From NCBI GenBank assembly GCA_003132865.1, contig PKYZ01000758.1, positions 1 through 6,501 on the forward strand: DNA of 6,501 nt. Direction: 5' to 3'. A program made the position numbers and the translations under genes. The notes below the pieces were generated by a model, which was not told the origin of the DNA, did no database searches, and saw nothing but the letters and a program-made list of their open reading frames with translations. This DNA comes from Bryobacterales bacterium (lineage in GTDB: Bacteria > Acidobacteriota > Terriglobia > Bryobacterales > Bryobacteraceae). This document shows positions 6,096 to 6,501 of this stretch, piece after piece (the first letter of the stretch is position 1; the number at the start of each line of letters is the position of its first letter).

Positions 6096-6386
6096 CTAAA
6101 GTTCCTTTTCCGGCGCGGCGCCAAGCTTCTGGTTGCTCACGACTTCAGTGAGGCCTTGGATTGTTCCGGACAACCCCGAAATCAACCCGCTCAATGCAGT
6201 CACTCGCTCGGTCAAACCGGAAAGCGTATATCCGCGTTCTTCGGCGACGAGGATCTCCAATCCAGCGCGTGCCAAATCGGAGATGCTTCGTACTCCTTGC
6301 GACCGGCAGAATGCCATGTACCTTTCAAACTCCGCTTCGCTAACGCGAAAATAGACGACTTTCGTCCTGCTCCGAATTAAAGTCAT
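6096..6386 (-). CDS. Small ribbon-helix-helix-like protein with coiled-coil tail
   Basis: A 96-residue intact frame. The N-terminal half (TLIRSRTKVVYFRVSEAEFE, then RYMAFCRSQGVRSISDLARA and GLEIL) has the shape of a MetJ/Arc ribbon-helix-helix DNA-binding unit: a short strand, then two helices with SISDLARAG in the second. The C-terminal half (LTERVTALSGLISGLSGTIQ onward) has hydrophobic residues every three to four positions and should form a coiled coil. The gene ends 8 nt before the nusG-like gene, so the two are co-transcribed. Placement as first gene of a polysaccharide operon suggests an operon regulator; that role is inference. The start chosen is ATG 6386-6384, with a purine-rich GCGGGG 4 nt upstream. 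An in-frame GTG at 6440 would add 18 residues with four cysteines and has no good ribosome binding site. Confidence 0.68.
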   Translation of the reverse strand: MTLIRSRTKVVYFRVSEAEFERYMAFCRSQGVRSISDLARAGLEILVAEERGYTLSGLTERVTALSGLISGLSGTIQGLTEVVSNQKLGAAPEKEL

Positions 6387-6501
6387 TGCAGCCCCGCAAA
6401 TACACATGATGGAATTACAGGACTCGCACACCGGAGACACGAGATCTTTAGGATCCGCTCAAGCGAGTTTTCATTTATTATCACTGCTGTCCGGTTAGAA
6501 G
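6387..6501 (-). promoter_or_regulatory. Upstream region of the exopolysaccharide operon head
   Basis: No other gene is seen. On the minus strand TGTAAT (6419-6414, 5/6 to the -10 consensus) would start transcription close to 6405, giving a short leader before ATG 6386; no matching -35 is evident. A small inverted repeat CGCT-CA-AGCG lies at 6457-6466, a possible operator half. The promoter call is tentative. Confidence 0.3.

Noticed and set aside
6442..6456. Adjacent AGATCT and GGATCC palindromes, as possible cloning-linker artefact.
   Set aside because: Surrounding sequence shows no vector or linker features, and two hexamer palindromes near each other can occur by chance.
1..6501. A CRISPR array, toxin-antitoxin pair, defence system or other complete new system.
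   Set aside because: No regularly spaced repeats, no effector domains and no intact multi-gene cassette were found. The content is explained by known families in various states of decay.

Overview
The window reads as a decayed, rearranged stretch of a GC-rich bacterial chromosome. The best guess is an acidobacterium, possibly near Solibacter/Bryobacter. That guess rests on overall protein flavour (a GroES under CIRCE control, an Abhydrolase_7-like esterase with a Tat-type leader, and an RHH + NusG-like + Wzz exopolysaccharide head). No marker gene proves it.

Layout. (1) Positions 1-203: the 5' end of groES on the minus strand, with a good ribosome binding site and, upstream, a CIRCE operator lying between a plausible -35 and -10. 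(2) 308-363: a perfect -10 hexamer and the 5' half of a tRNA-Ser(UGA) gene on the plus strand. The tRNA stops matching just after the anticodon loop, so it is broken. (3) 364-776: no gene, but a small cluster of TAGTGACA octamers at 481-539. (4) 777-2441: a long minus-strand frame whose first ~400 residues are an alpha/beta hydrolase with a visible Ser-Asp-His triad. Its last ~155 residues look like accidental read-through and overlap a possible protein remnant on the other strand (885-1208). (5) 2471-3059: mostly non-coding, holding a C-terminal scrap of an IS21-type IstA transposase. (6) 3060-4120: a plus-strand FAD-dependent oxidoreductase pseudogene (UDP-galactopyranose mutase / protoporphyrinogen oxidase fold) with a 1-nt insertion, a 10-bp tandem duplication that shifts the frame, a TAG nonsense codon and a lost 3' end. 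(7) 4121-6386, minus strand: the head of an exopolysaccharide operon, in transcription order a small ribbon-helix-helix/coiled-coil protein (intact), a NusG/RfaH-like antitermination factor (frameshifted) and a Wzz/GNVR chain-length determinant (nonsense codon, 1-nt insertion, lost 3' end).

The oxidoreductase and wzz pseudogenes meet tail to tail at about 4120/4121. Both are cut inside conserved sequence at the same point, so this is a rearrangement breakpoint. The most economical story is a former exopolysaccharide locus that lost its core by deletion or inversion and then decayed. The transposase scrap and the broken tRNA mark further breakpoints. I see no complete new system. What is unusual is the density of readable lesions, each of which can be located to within a few bases.
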